Positions 1-7,419 of a DNA stretch of 64,000 bases are shown piece by piece. This DNA is from Cohnella nanjingensis (GTDB taxonomy: Bacteria; Bacillota; Bacilli; Paenibacillales; Paenibacillaceae): the NCBI RefSeq assembly GCF_014212125.1, contig NZ_JACJVP010000022.1:1-64000 (forward strand), read 5' to 3'. How positions within the stretch are numbered: the first letter of the stretch is position 1; every line of letters starts with the position of its first letter. The notes beneath the pieces were generated by a model. It did not search any database. It was not told where the DNA came from and saw only the letters and a program-made list of their open reading frames with translations. Made by a program: the position numbers and the translations under genes.

Positions 1-108
1 CGACCGCCCATGTAGGTAGTTTACATACGCACATTCGCCGCTTCCGCTCGCCGACCGCCCATGTAAGTAGTTTACATACGCACATTCGCCGCTTCGCCGA
101 AGACTCGC
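1..108. repeat. 51-bp tandem repeat array A (cut by window edge)
   Basis: Two nearly identical units begin at 1 and 52, a period of exactly 51 bp. Each carries the palindromic core ATGTAAGTAGTTTACAT (G for A at one position in unit 1). Read on the minus strand the linker contains GGCGGTCGGCG and GAATGTGCG, motifs shared with arrays at 24.5 and 48.5 kb. The array may continue to the left of the window. It lies downstream of the lactonase gene. No coding function is evident. Confidence 0.85.
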
Positions 109-162
109 AAAGGGATGTGCGAAGCACGTCTCATCGGGCTCTGCTTGCCTCGTAAATGCACC

Positions 163-208
163 AGGGGACTGTCCCTCCGGCCCGAATCGGCCTTTTGGAC
201 AGTCCCCT
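163..208 (-). terminator. Hairpin downstream of lactonase gene
   Basis: A long inverted repeat (AGGGGACTGTCC at 163-174 and GGACAGTCCCCT at 197-208) with a smaller inner GGCC/GGCC stem lies just past the stop codon of the minus-strand gene. There is no good T-tract, so it may act as a 3' stability hairpin rather than a strict intrinsic terminator. Confidence 0.55.
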
Positions 209-232
209 GTTCGTGCTGCTAGCTGTACCGCC

Positions 233-1300
233 TCAGCGAAGCCGGATGCAGACCGGCTTGCGCATCGCATAGCCCTCGTCCGTCGGCGTCGGATAGCCGT
301 CCGCATCGATGGAGAGCACCGCGACCCAGTCGGAATCTTGGTTCGCCGCGAGGAGCCACTTGCCGTCCGGGAGCGGCAGGAAGTTCCGCGGCGTCTTGCC
401 GCCGGACGGCGTATGGCCGATCGGCTCCAGCAGCCCGTCCGCGCCGACGCGGAACGAAGCGATGCTATCGTGTCCGCGGTTGGAGCCGTAAACGTACTTC
501 CCGTCCCGCGAAACCGCCACTTCGGCGCAGGTGCTCTCGCCGGCGAACGAATCCGGCAGCGTAGAGACCGTCTGCAGATGCGTCAAGCTGCCTTCGGACG
601 CGTCGAAGGCGAATACCGCGATCGCGCTCGTCAGCTCTTCGATGACGTAGACGATCGGCCGCGTCGGATGGATCGCGAGGTGGCGCGGGCCGACGCCGGG
701 CTCGACCTTGGTCTCCCTGTGCGGCAGGAGCGCGCCCTGCTGCCGGTCCAGCCGGTAGGCGTACACGGTATCCGTCCCCAGATCGTTGACGAGATAGCAA
801 TCCGTGCCGGGCACCGCATAGATCGCATGCGGATGCGGACCTTCCTGGCGTTCGGCATTCACGCTGCTGCCCGCATGCGCGAGCTTCTGCGAGACGGGAC
901 CGAGCGCGCCGTCCCCGTCGATGGGGTAGACGGCGATCGAACCGCCCGTATAGTTGACCAGCAGGAGCCACTCGCCCGACGGGTCGATCGCCAGATGGCA
1001 GGGATGATCGCCATAGGTCGGCTGGCGGTTGATCTCCGTCAGCTGCCCGCTTGCGGGATCTACGCGGACGGCCACGACGGCGCCCCCTTGTACGTTTCCG
1101 TCGCCGGTCTCGCTAACGGCGTAGAGACGGCTGCGCTGCGCGTCGAAGGCGAGAAAGGACGGACTGTCGATGCCGGACAGCCCCTGCAAATGCTGCAATT
1201 TCCCATGCTCAGGATCAAATGCGAGAATACGGAGGCCTTCCTCCGCGGCGGCGCTGTACGAACCTACGAACAATTGATAAGGGCGGGATTCCTGCGGCAT
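233..1300 (-). CDS. Lactonase family protein (6-phosphogluconolactonase-like beta-propeller)
   Basis: This is a 355-residue cytosolic protein of the seven-bladed propeller lactonase family (YkgB/Pgl type), which hydrolyses 6-phosphogluconolactone in the oxidative pentose phosphate pathway. Typical motifs are visible: LFVGSYS at the N-terminus, PSFLAFD, DHPCHLAIDPSG, EGPHPHAIY, GVGPRHLAIHP, and a C-terminal GKTPRNFLPLPDGKWLLAANQDSD. The start at 1300 is chosen because AGGAGG lies 7 nt upstream; a longer reading frame has no such site. It is monocistronic as far as can be seen, followed by a hairpin. Some members of this family act on other lactones, so the exact substrate is inferred. Confidence 0.85.
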   Translation of the reverse strand: MPQESRPYQLFVGSYSAAAEEGLRILAFDPEHGKLQHLQGLSGIDSPSFLAFDAQRSRLYAVSETGDGNVQGGAVVAVRVDPASGQLTEINRQPTYGDHPCHLAIDPSGEWLLLVNYTGGSIAVYPIDGDGALGPVSQKLAHAGSSVNAERQEGPHPHAIYAVPGTDCYLVNDLGTDTVYAYRLDRQQGALLPHRETKVEPGVGPRHLAIHPTRPIVYVIEELTSAIAVFAFDASEGSLTHLQTVSTLPDSFAGESTCAEVAVSRDGKYVYGSNRGHDSIASFRVGADGLLEPIGHTPSGGKTPRNFLPLPDGKWLLAANQDSDWVAVLSIDADGYPTPTDEGYAMRKPVCIRLR

Positions 1301-1412
1301 GCTCGTCCTCCTATGTAGCTTTTCTGCTAGAATACTTGGCGGGCGGGGAAGAGTCAACTCCGCCCGCCGAGCCGGCCGGCCCGGAACGGCAGGCCGACGG
1401 ACGCGCCTCGCC

Positions 1413-2465
1413 TCAGTTGATCCACGTCATCTGCGCTTCCTTCACGCGCCACCCGCCGTCCTCCCGCGCGAGCGCGGCGCGAATCCCCGCGCCGCCCTTG
1501 GGCGACCGGTAGACCGAGCCGGTCAGGACGGCCTCGTCCGCCCCGAGATTCGTTTCGTCTACTCGCAGCAGCACTCCGTCCGGCAGCCCGCCGTATTCGT
1601 CGGTTTTGCCGGTCTCCTTCAGCTGGTCCAACGTCGAAGCGACCGTCTTCACGCCTCGCCGGGCGCCGAGACCGGCCAATGCGGCTTCCCGATCCTCGGC
1701 GCCCAACGTCATCTTCCCCCAATCGACCGCGATATAGCAGATGCCGTCCCCCATCCCCTCGCCCGACGCCGACAGGTAGGCGTCGAAGGCGAGCGCGTAC
1801 ATCTCCGCTGCGGAACCGGCAGGGGCGTCAGCCGCAGCCGGCTCTGTCACCCGCCCCGTCCGGTCGTCGACGCGAAGCTTCGTCTTGCCCTCTCCACCGC
1901 CTCCCGCGATCGCGATCGTCCATGCGGCCGAGGCGGCATCGTATACGGCCGACTGGACCACCGCAGCCAGCGGCGAATATCGGACGGCCGCGGGCGACGC
2001 GAGCGCCGCGCGCACCGCTTCGGCCTCGGACCGGCTCGCGCCGTCCGGCCGAACGTCGTCTTCGACCTCGACCCGCTCCGCTCGAGCTTGCCCCGGATAC
2101 GACTGGTCGATCGCATTCGTCCACACCTTCACCCGGCGTCCGACTTCGGCGTCGGACGGGGCGCCGGAGAACCAGATCGCATCATTGAACTCATCCTTCC
2201 CGCCCTGCGCGCCGAAGTCCTTGACTTCCGAAGAGACGACCAAGATCCGGCCGCCTTCCCGTCTGACGACGAAGCCGCGGAAGCCCGTCCCTTCGTCGTC
2301 CTCGGCGCTCCGCACGTCGCCGGACGCTTCGGGGGAGACGCGCGCGACCGCTTCCGGCCGCGCGCCGCAGCCTGGCAGCACTGCCGCCAGGACCAACGCC
2401 GAAGCCAGCGTCAGTACTGTCCAAGCCCGGCTTGGCGTCCAGCCTCCATTCGCCCGATACCCCAT
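1413..2465 (-). CDS. Secreted lipoprotein with DUF3221-type N-terminal domain
   Basis: This 350-residue protein begins with a basic stretch, a hydrophobic segment and the lipobox LPGC near residue 33, so it should be an outer-face lipoprotein. The following region (GFVVRREGGRILVVSS through GRRVKVWTNAIDQSYPGQA) resembles DUF3221, a small OB-like fold found in Bacillales lipoproteins. The C-terminal half, with PKGGAGIRAALAREDGGWRV near the end, is not recognised. The start is placed at 2465 because AAGGAG sits 9 nt upstream; an upstream extension to 2591 overlaps the promoter of the divergent tetR gene and lacks a ribosome site. Function unknown. Confidence 0.7.
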   Translation of the reverse strand: MGYRANGGWTPSRAWTVLTLASALVLAAVLPGCGARPEAVARVSPEASGDVRSAEDDEGTGFRGFVVRREGGRILVVSSEVKDFGAQGGKDEFNDAIWFSGAPSDAEVGRRVKVWTNAIDQSYPGQARAERVEVEDDVRPDGASRSEAEAVRAALASPAAVRYSPLAAVVQSAVYDAASAAWTIAIAGGGGEGKTKLRVDDRTGRVTEPAAADAPAGSAAEMYALAFDAYLSASGEGMGDGICYIAVDWGKMTLGAEDREAALAGLGARRGVKTVASTLDQLKETGKTDEYGGLPDGVLLRVDETNLGADEAVLTGSVYRSPKGGAGIRAALAREDGGWRVKEAQMTWIN

Positions 2466-2551
2466 CTTCCATCGCTCCTTCTGGCATCCATTCCCTTTTC
2501 CTCTCAGACGGACCCGGGACGGGAATGGTTGCAGACCCGGCGCAAAAGGGA

Positions 2552-2580
2552 TTGACAATGCGCGCGATGCGTCATAATAT
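2552..2580 (+). promoter_or_regulatory. Sigma-A promoter of TetR-MFS cassette 1
   Basis: TTGACA at 2552-2557 and TAATAT at 2575-2580 are separated by 17 bp. The operator palindrome follows 13 bp downstream, where a bound repressor would block transcription initiation. Confidence 0.75.
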
Positions 2581-2593
2581 GGGAGCACCATAG

Positions 2594-2611
2594 TTAGTTA
2601 GCGTTCACTAA
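2594..2611. promoter_or_regulatory. TetR operator O1 of cassette 1
   Basis: TTAGTTAGCGTTCACTAA is an imperfect 18-bp palindrome. Its reverse complement differs at one base from the site at 3260-3277 on the other side of the tetR gene. Placement between promoter and tetR start indicates autorepression. Ligand unknown. Confidence 0.75.
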
Positions 2612-2637
2612 CATTTTACCGGAAAGGCGGGTTATCC

Positions 2638-3240
2638 TTGGAGACGAACGAACCACCTATCGACAAACGCAGTACCAAGGACCGCCTGCTGTACGCGGCC
2701 GTCGACCTGATCGCGGAACAGGGCTACAAGGGCACCTCGACCAAGGAGATCGCCGCCGCCGCCGGCGTCAGCGAGATGACGCTGTTCCGCCAATTCGGCA
2801 GCAAGCAGAGCCTCCTGGAGGAAGCGCTCGACCGCTTCCACTACGCCGGCGAGATGAGGAAGATTTTCGCGGAGAAGCTGGTCGGCGATCTGTACGCGGA
2901 TCTGCACTACGTGGCTACCACCTATCATCAGATCATGCACCGGAACCGGAAGATCCTGAATATCATCATGAAGGAAGGCAAGCAGATTCCCGGATTCGCC
3001 ACCCGAGCCCACAAGCATCCCCAGGCGCTGCAGGAGATGCTGACGCAGTATCTCGAACGGATGCGGGCGGAGGGCAAGATCATCCCCGCGGATCCCCTGA
3101 CGCATGCGGCCGCCTTCCTCTGGATGCAGCACGGCGCCTTCCTGAACACCCAGCCGGGCAGCTCCGGGATCGCTGACATTTCCATCGACGACTTCGTCGA
3201 GAGCAGCGTTCGGATGTTCACTAGGGCGCTCATGCCCTAG
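2638..3240 (+). CDS. TetR/AcrR family repressor, cassette 1
   Basis: This 200-residue regulator has an N-terminal helix-turn-helix (about residues 15-60, with TSTKEIAAAAGVSEMTLFRQ and FGSKQSLLEE) and a helical ligand-binding C-terminal half. It starts with TTG at 2638, preceded by GGAAAGG. It is paralogous to the TetR at 46263: both contain an FAEKLV/FKEKLV-(N)-TYHQIM/TYHEIM-NRNRK-PGF framework and both end in ALMP or ALTP just before the stop. It is flanked by matching operators and followed by an MFS pump, so it most likely represses itself and the pump. Inducer unknown. Confidence 0.9.
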   Translation: METNEPPIDKRSTKDRLLYAAVDLIAEQGYKGTSTKEIAAAAGVSEMTLFRQFGSKQSLLEEALDRFHYAGEMRKIFAEKLVGDLYADLHYVATTYHQIMHRNRKILNIIMKEGKQIPGFATRAHKHPQALQEMLTQYLERMRAEGKIIPADPLTHAAAFLWMQHGAFLNTQPGSSGIADISIDDFVESSVRMFTRALMP

Positions 3241-3247
3241 TTTTTTT
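3221..3247 (+). terminator. Intrinsic terminator embedded in the tetR stop region, cassette 1
   Basis: CTAGGGC (3221-3227) and GCCCTAG (3234-3240) form a 7-bp stem with a 6-nt loop, followed at once by seven T residues. The 3' arm contains the TAG stop codon of tetR. It separates tetR from the downstream pump; the paralogous cassette at 46 kb has the same arrangement. Confidence 0.85.
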
Positions 3248-3252
3248 GAACC

Positions 3253-3280
3253 TTGAATGTTAGTGAGCGCTAACTAATAC
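3253..3280 (+). promoter_or_regulatory. Promoter and operator O2 of the cassette 1 pump
   Basis: The palindrome TTAGTGAGCGCTAACTAA at 3260-3277 matches O1 (reverse complement) at 17 of 18 positions. It fills the spacer between a possible -35 TTGAAT (3253-3258) and -10 TAATAC (3275-3280), 16 bp apart. Because a terminator precedes it, the pump probably depends on this separately repressed promoter. The operator is clear, the promoter hexamers are tentative. Confidence 0.65.
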
Positions 3281-3309
3281 TCACATTCCGCAGAAAGAAG
3301 GTCATCCGC

Positions 3310-4872
3310 ATGAACCAAGACCGGCCATCCAAAGACGCATCAGGGGAAGCATCCAACGGAGATGCCTCCGGCGCATCCGCGAGCGGAAGCGTTCCAGGCG
3401 GGGCCTCAAGCGGAAGCGTTCCAGGCGGGGCCGCAAAAAATACCGCCTCCGACGCACCCGCTAACGGAGCCGCTCCCGGCTCACCCGCAGCCGATACCGG
3501 CTCCGCCGACAAGCTCGTCCGGCTCCTCTGCTTCATCCTGCTCTTTTCCGTCATGAACGTCACGATGTTCAACATCGCGCTCCCGGATATCTCGCGGGCG
3601 TTCGATCTGATCCCCTCCGAAGCCGGATGGGTCGTGACGGGTTATTCGATCATCTATGCCATCGGTTCGCTCACGTACGGCAAGCTCGCCGACATGTACC
3701 CGCTGCGCAAGCTGCTGACCGTCGGCCTGCTGCTGTTCGCCGCCGGTTCGATCCTCGGCTTCGCCTCGCAGAACTACCCGATGATGCTGGCCGCGCGCTT
3801 CGTCCAATCCGCGGGCGCTTCCTCCATCCCGGCGCTGGTCATGATTATCCCGATCCGGCTGTACGCGCCGGAACGGCGAGGCCGGGTGCTCGGCGTCATC
3901 GCTTCGGCGATCGCCTTCGCGTCGGGCGTCGGACCGATCGTCGGCGGATTCGTCTCGGACTGGCTCGACTGGCGCTATCTGTTCCTCATCTCCGTCGGCA
4001 CGCTCGCCACGCTGCCTTTCCTGCGCAGATGGCTGCCCGCGGAGGACGTCCGACCCGGCCGCTTCGACTTCGTCGGGGCCGCGCTGCTCGCCGGGGCGAT
4101 GGCGACGGCGATGCTGGGCATCACGCGCTGGAACGGCTGGCTGCTGCTGACGGGCCTGGTGCTGTTGGCCCTGTTCATTGTACGTATCCGTATGGCGGCG
4201 CACCCGTTCGTTCAACCTGCCGTCTTCCGTAGCGGGGGCTTCCGCGCCGGGCTCGCCAGCGGCTTCCTCACGTTCGGCGCCGCCTTCGCCGTCACCTTCC
4301 TCACGCCGACCATGCTCAGTCACTTGAACCATGCGAGCACGGCCGACATCGGCTTGATCATGTTCCCCGCGGCGATGGGCGCCGCCATCCTCGGCCGGTA
4401 CGGCGGCAAGCTCGCCGACAGCAAGGGAAGCGTGCTCCTGATCGTGAGTGCGCTCTGCCTCTTGGCCATCGGCCAGCTCGCGCTCTCCACGTTCAGCGGG
4501 CACGCCGTATGGATCATCGCGCTCTGCCTGATCTTCGGCAACGTCGGCGTCTCCTTCTTCCAGGCTTCGATGACGAAGCTGATCGCCTCGACGCTCCCCC
4601 GCGAACAGACCGGCGTCGGCATGGGCGTCGTCACGCTGTCGAACTTCATGTCCGGCGCGGTGACAGGCGCGATCGTGAGCAAGATCGTCGACCATACGGG
4701 CGCGGGCGCTCCGCTTAACCCGATCGCGAAGTCCGGAGAAGCGGCGCTCTTCAGCAACATCTACCTGTTCCTAGCGATCATCACGCTGATCACCCTAGCG
4801 ATCGTCTACGCCGCATTCGGCAGACGGCAAAGAGCCCAGGCGGTAACCGAGACCGTGAAGTCCCGCGCCTGA
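3310..4872 (+). CDS. MFS efflux transporter, cassette 1
   Basis: This 520-residue membrane protein resembles the TetK/TetL-like branch of 14-helix drug:H+ antiporters. After an unusual 70-residue cytoplasmic tail rich in Ala, Ser, Gly and Pro, the first helix carries FNIALPDISRAF, and loop 2-3 has the MFS signature as YGKLADMYPLRKL. ERRGRVLGVIASAIAFASGVGP matches motif C. It is paralogous to the pump at 46928. The start has AGAAGG 9 nt upstream. Expression should be controlled by the TetR encoded just before it. The tail includes a 27-bp tandem duplication (3382-3432). Substrate unknown. Confidence 0.88.
   Translation: MNQDRPSKDASGEASNGDASGASASGSVPGGASSGSVPGGAAKNTASDAPANGAAPGSPAADTGSADKLVRLLCFILLFSVMNVTMFNIALPDISRAFDLIPSEAGWVVTGYSIIYAIGSLTYGKLADMYPLRKLLTVGLLLFAAGSILGFASQNYPMMLAARFVQSAGASSIPALVMIIPIRLYAPERRGRVLGVIASAIAFASGVGPIVGGFVSDWLDWRYLFLISVGTLATLPFLRRWLPAEDVRPGRFDFVGAALLAGAMATAMLGITRWNGWLLLTGLVLLALFIVRIRMAAHPFVQPAVFRSGGFRAGLASGFLTFGAAFAVTFLTPTMLSHLNHASTADIGLIMFPAAMGAAILGRYGGKLADSKGSVLLIVSALCLLAIGQLALSTFSGHAVWIIALCLIFGNVGVSFFQASMTKLIASTLPREQTGVGMGVVTLSNFMSGAVTGAIVSKIVDHTGAGAPLNPIAKSGEAALFSNIYLFLAIITLITLAIVYAAFGRRQRAQAVTETVKSRA
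3382..3432 (+). repeat. In-frame 27-bp tandem duplication in the MFS N-terminal tail
   Basis: A 24-bp block occurs identically at 3382-3405 and 3409-3432, separated by 3 bp, giving a repeated SGSVPGGA peptide. The nine-codon period keeps the frame. Confidence 0.85.
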
Positions 4873-4922
4873 GCTGCATCGATGGTCCGGACCGGCCAGT
4901 ACTCTTGACTGGCGCATCCGCT

Positions 4923-5732
4923 TCAATGAATCAAGCTCATCATCTGTATGACCGGACGGTTGTCTCCTGACAGGCTCATCTCCCGGCTGCGAAGCTGGGA
5001 GGAGCCGTCTCCGTCGAGGAAGACGCCGTCCTTCAGTTTGCCCTGGCCGACGGTCTCGCGGATCGCCTCCCGGAAGGCGGTGAGCGTCCCCCGGGTCCGG
5101 CTGACGACGAGGTATAGGCGGCCGTCATCGTCATAAACGGCGGCGGACCGCAGTCGGTCGTCTTCGGCGAAGGGGGCGTTCTCCAGCTGCGTCTGCACGA
5201 CCCAGGCATCATCCCGGCCGAGGCTCATGCTGATGCCGCCCTGCGCCCAATAGCTCGCGCGATCCGTCACCTGCAGCTCCTCCGGCCGCTTCACCACCTG
5301 GACGCTAAGCGCGTCCGCCGCGCCGTCCCAGACGAGCGTTCCCCGCGCGTACTTCACGTTCTCTCCGCCCGCTCCGTAGGTGCCGGCCGCGCCCGCGACG
5401 GGCAGCCCGTTCACGATCGCCATGCTCAGCAGATCGTTCTCGAAGAAGAAGCCGCCGTTGATGCCGTAGAACGGAGCGAGCGTCAGGTTGTTCCGCACGG
5501 CCGACAACGTCACGTTGGCGGGATCGGTCTGCAGCACGTGCAGCTCCATCCCGTTGCTCGCCGTTGCCGTTGAATACGCGTACTCCCGCGGCTCGTTCAA
5601 CAGCTTCATGCGCTCCATGTGCTTCATCCCGCCGGGCCGGGTCGACAGGAAGTAGAGCCCGCTCATGAGCAGGAGGAAGCCGACGGCGACGGCTATCCCG
5701 AGCGCGCGGCCGCGCCATGCCATCGGGATCAT
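4923..5732 (-). CDS. Phosphodiester glycosidase (NAGPA-domain) membrane-anchored protein
   Basis: This 269-residue protein has one N-terminal membrane anchor (about residues 9-30) and an extracytoplasmic NAGPA-like domain (PF09992). Diagnostic motifs are YGINGGFFFENDLLSMAIVNG, ARGTLVWDG and FLDGDGSSQL. Family members cleave phosphodiester-linked N-acetylglucosamine or act in exopolysaccharide and wall-glycan turnover; the substrate here is unknown. The gene begins 6 nt after the stop of the ROK kinase, so the two are probably cotranscribed, which suggests a sugar-linked role. Confidence 0.82.
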   Translation of the reverse strand: MIPMAWRGRALGIAVAVGFLLLMSGLYFLSTRPGGMKHMERMKLLNEPREYAYSTATASNGMELHVLQTDPANVTLSAVRNNLTLAPFYGINGGFFFENDLLSMAIVNGLPVAGAAGTYGAGGENVKYARGTLVWDGAADALSVQVVKRPEELQVTDRASYWAQGGISMSLGRDDAWVVQTQLENAPFAEDDRLRSAAVYDDDGRLYLVVSRTRGTLTAFREAIRETVGQGKLKDGVFLDGDGSSQLRSREMSLSGDNRPVIQMMSLIH

Positions 5733-5738
5733 GCCCGT

Positions 5739-6620
5739 TTAGCCCCGTCCCTGAAGCGCGTTCAGACCGAGCGCCAGCGACCCGGACAAGCCGGCATTGT
5801 CGCCGAGACCCGGCGGCACGATGTACGTGTCGATGTCGGCCAATACCGCGGACGCGCTCACGTAGCCGCGCAGGTTGTTCTGCACCTCCGCGCGCACGAG
5901 CGGGAACAGCTGCATCTGATGCATGACGCCGCCGCCGAGGATGACGCGCTTCGGCGAGAGCATGAGGATCGCGCCCGCGACCGCTTGTCCGATGTAGAAA
6001 GCTTCCATCGCCCATGCCGGATGGTCCGCAGGCAGCTCGCTGCCCTTGACCTTCCATCTCCGCTCGATCGCGGGACCGGCAGCGATGCCCTCGAGGCAGT
6101 CCCCGTGGTACGGGCAGAAGCCTTCGTACGTATCGTCCGGATGGCGCCGCGTCAGAATATGGCCGCCTTCCGGATGCACGAGACCGTGCACCAGCTTGCC
6201 TTCCGCATACACGCCGACGCCGACGCCGGTGCCGATCGTGTAGTATACGCAGCTGTCCAGCCCCTTGGCCGCGCCCCAAGTCGCTTCGCCGAGCGCGGCC
6301 GCGTTCACGTCCGTATCCCAGCCGAAGGGGACGTCGAACGCTTCCTTCATCTTGCCGAGGAACGGGTAGTTCGACCAGCCCGGCTTCGGCGTCGTCGTCA
6401 CGTGCCCGTATTCCGGGCTAGCCGGATCGATATTGATCGGACCGAACGAGCCGATGCCGATCGCTTCGACTTGTTTGTCTTGGAAATAAGCGATGACTTG
6501 AGCCAGCGTCTTCTCCGGTTGTTCCGTCGGGAAGCTGACCCGATCTTCGATAGTGCCTTGTTCATTCCCGATGCCGCACACGAACTTCGTGCCGCCGGCT
6601 TCAATCGCGCCGATACGCAT
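5739..6620 (-). CDS. ROK family fructokinase-like sugar kinase
   Basis: This 293-residue cytosolic kinase has the ROK nucleotide-binding motif IEAGGTKFVCG at the N-terminus, the central GIGSFGPINID, GTGVGVGV, and the zinc-binding HPEGGHI with CPYHGDCLEG. The set matches the B. subtilis GmuE/YdhR type fructokinases of about 300 residues, which phosphorylate fructose or related hexoses with ATP. The start at 6620 has a good AGGAGG site upstream. It shares a short intergenic region with the divergent FTP protein gene and precedes the phosphodiester glycosidase gene. Confidence 0.88.
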   Translation of the reverse strand: MRIGAIEAGGTKFVCGIGNEQGTIEDRVSFPTEQPEKTLAQVIAYFQDKQVEAIGIGSFGPINIDPASPEYGHVTTTPKPGWSNYPFLGKMKEAFDVPFGWDTDVNAAALGEATWGAAKGLDSCVYYTIGTGVGVGVYAEGKLVHGLVHPEGGHILTRRHPDDTYEGFCPYHGDCLEGIAAGPAIERRWKVKGSELPADHPAWAMEAFYIGQAVAGAILMLSPKRVILGGGVMHQMQLFPLVRAEVQNNLRGYVSASAVLADIDTYIVPPGLGDNAGLSGSLALGLNALQGRG

Positions 6621-6702
6621 GGTTATTACTCCTCCTATGATGGCGATACTTTATTGTAATCGATATCTCGGCAGATTTCGAATGCCGAAGGAGGTACTGA
6701 TC

Positions 6703-7419
6703 ATGAGAAAGTTCGTCTACCCGCCCGTCGTCGGCTTGCTCGTCGCCTTCGCCGTGCTCTTGCAGTCGCCGGCCGCCTCGGCCGCCGCCGAACCGGTCAC
6801 CCAGGAAGCCCGATCGGCGCTCAAGCGCCTGGAGCGGATGAGCGGCGCTCCGGTGGAGATGCGCTGGAACGCGGATACCGGCACGCCCGCGCTGGTCGCC
6901 GGGGAACTGTCCGGCCCGTCCGACCATTCGCCCGCTTGGATCGCGTACGCCTACTTCGAACGGACCAAACGGCTCTACGGCATTCGCAGTCCGCGCCAAG
7001 ATCTCGTCGTGACCGGGTTCCGAATGGACGAGGGCATCTCCCGCATCCGGCTGGAGCGGCTGGTGTACCGCACGCCGGTATGGGGGGACAGCGTACTCCT
7101 CGAGATCGGGCCCACCGGCGTCCTTCGGCGCGCGGAAGGCGTCATCCACCCCGGTCTGGAAAAAAAGCTGCTCTACCGTCCGCAGCATCCGGCGATCGAC
7201 GCGACCCAAGCCGCGAAGCAAGCGGCCGCCTCGGTCGGGGCGGACCGGGCGGACGTCGGCGAGCCGAAGCTCTACTATCTGCCCGATCGACCGGGGACCC
7301 CGCTCGTCTACGCCGTGCCTTACGGCGAACGCCCGGACGGGGGGCCGGAAGGACATATCCTCGTCCACGCCGTTACCGGCCGGGCGATCCGTACGGTGCC
7401 GTCTACATCAGATACCTGA
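6703..7419 (+). CDS. Secreted stand-alone FTP/PepSY propeptide-like protein
   Basis: This 238-residue protein has a Sec signal peptide (hydrophobic to about residue 25, then ASAAAEP). The rest resembles the FTP domain and adjoining PepSY region of thermolysin-type (M4) metalloproteases: EMRWNADTGTPALVAGELSG, TKRLYGIRSPRQDLVV, SRIRLERLVYRTPVWGDSVL and a PepSY-like C-terminus. The catalytic M4 domain with HExxH is absent: the frame ends at 7419 inside the 3' end of the opposing gene. The start is set by GAAGGAGG upstream of 6703. It could inhibit or chaperone proteases, or be a remnant of one. Function is inferred from similarity only. Confidence 0.65.
   Translation: MRKFVYPPVVGLLVAFAVLLQSPAASAAAEPVTQEARSALKRLERMSGAPVEMRWNADTGTPALVAGELSGPSDHSPAWIAYAYFERTKRLYGIRSPRQDLVVTGFRMDEGISRIRLERLVYRTPVWGDSVLLEIGPTGVLRRAEGVIHPGLEKKLLYRPQHPAIDATQAAKQAAASVGADRADVGEPKLYYLPDRPGTPLVYAVPYGERPDGGPEGHILVHAVTGRAIRTVPSTSDT

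Noticed and set aside
338..1318. 326-codon plus-strand frame
   Set aside because: It is antisense to the lactonase gene and shows the Arg/Gly/Ala-rich composition typical of shadow frames in GC-rich DNA.
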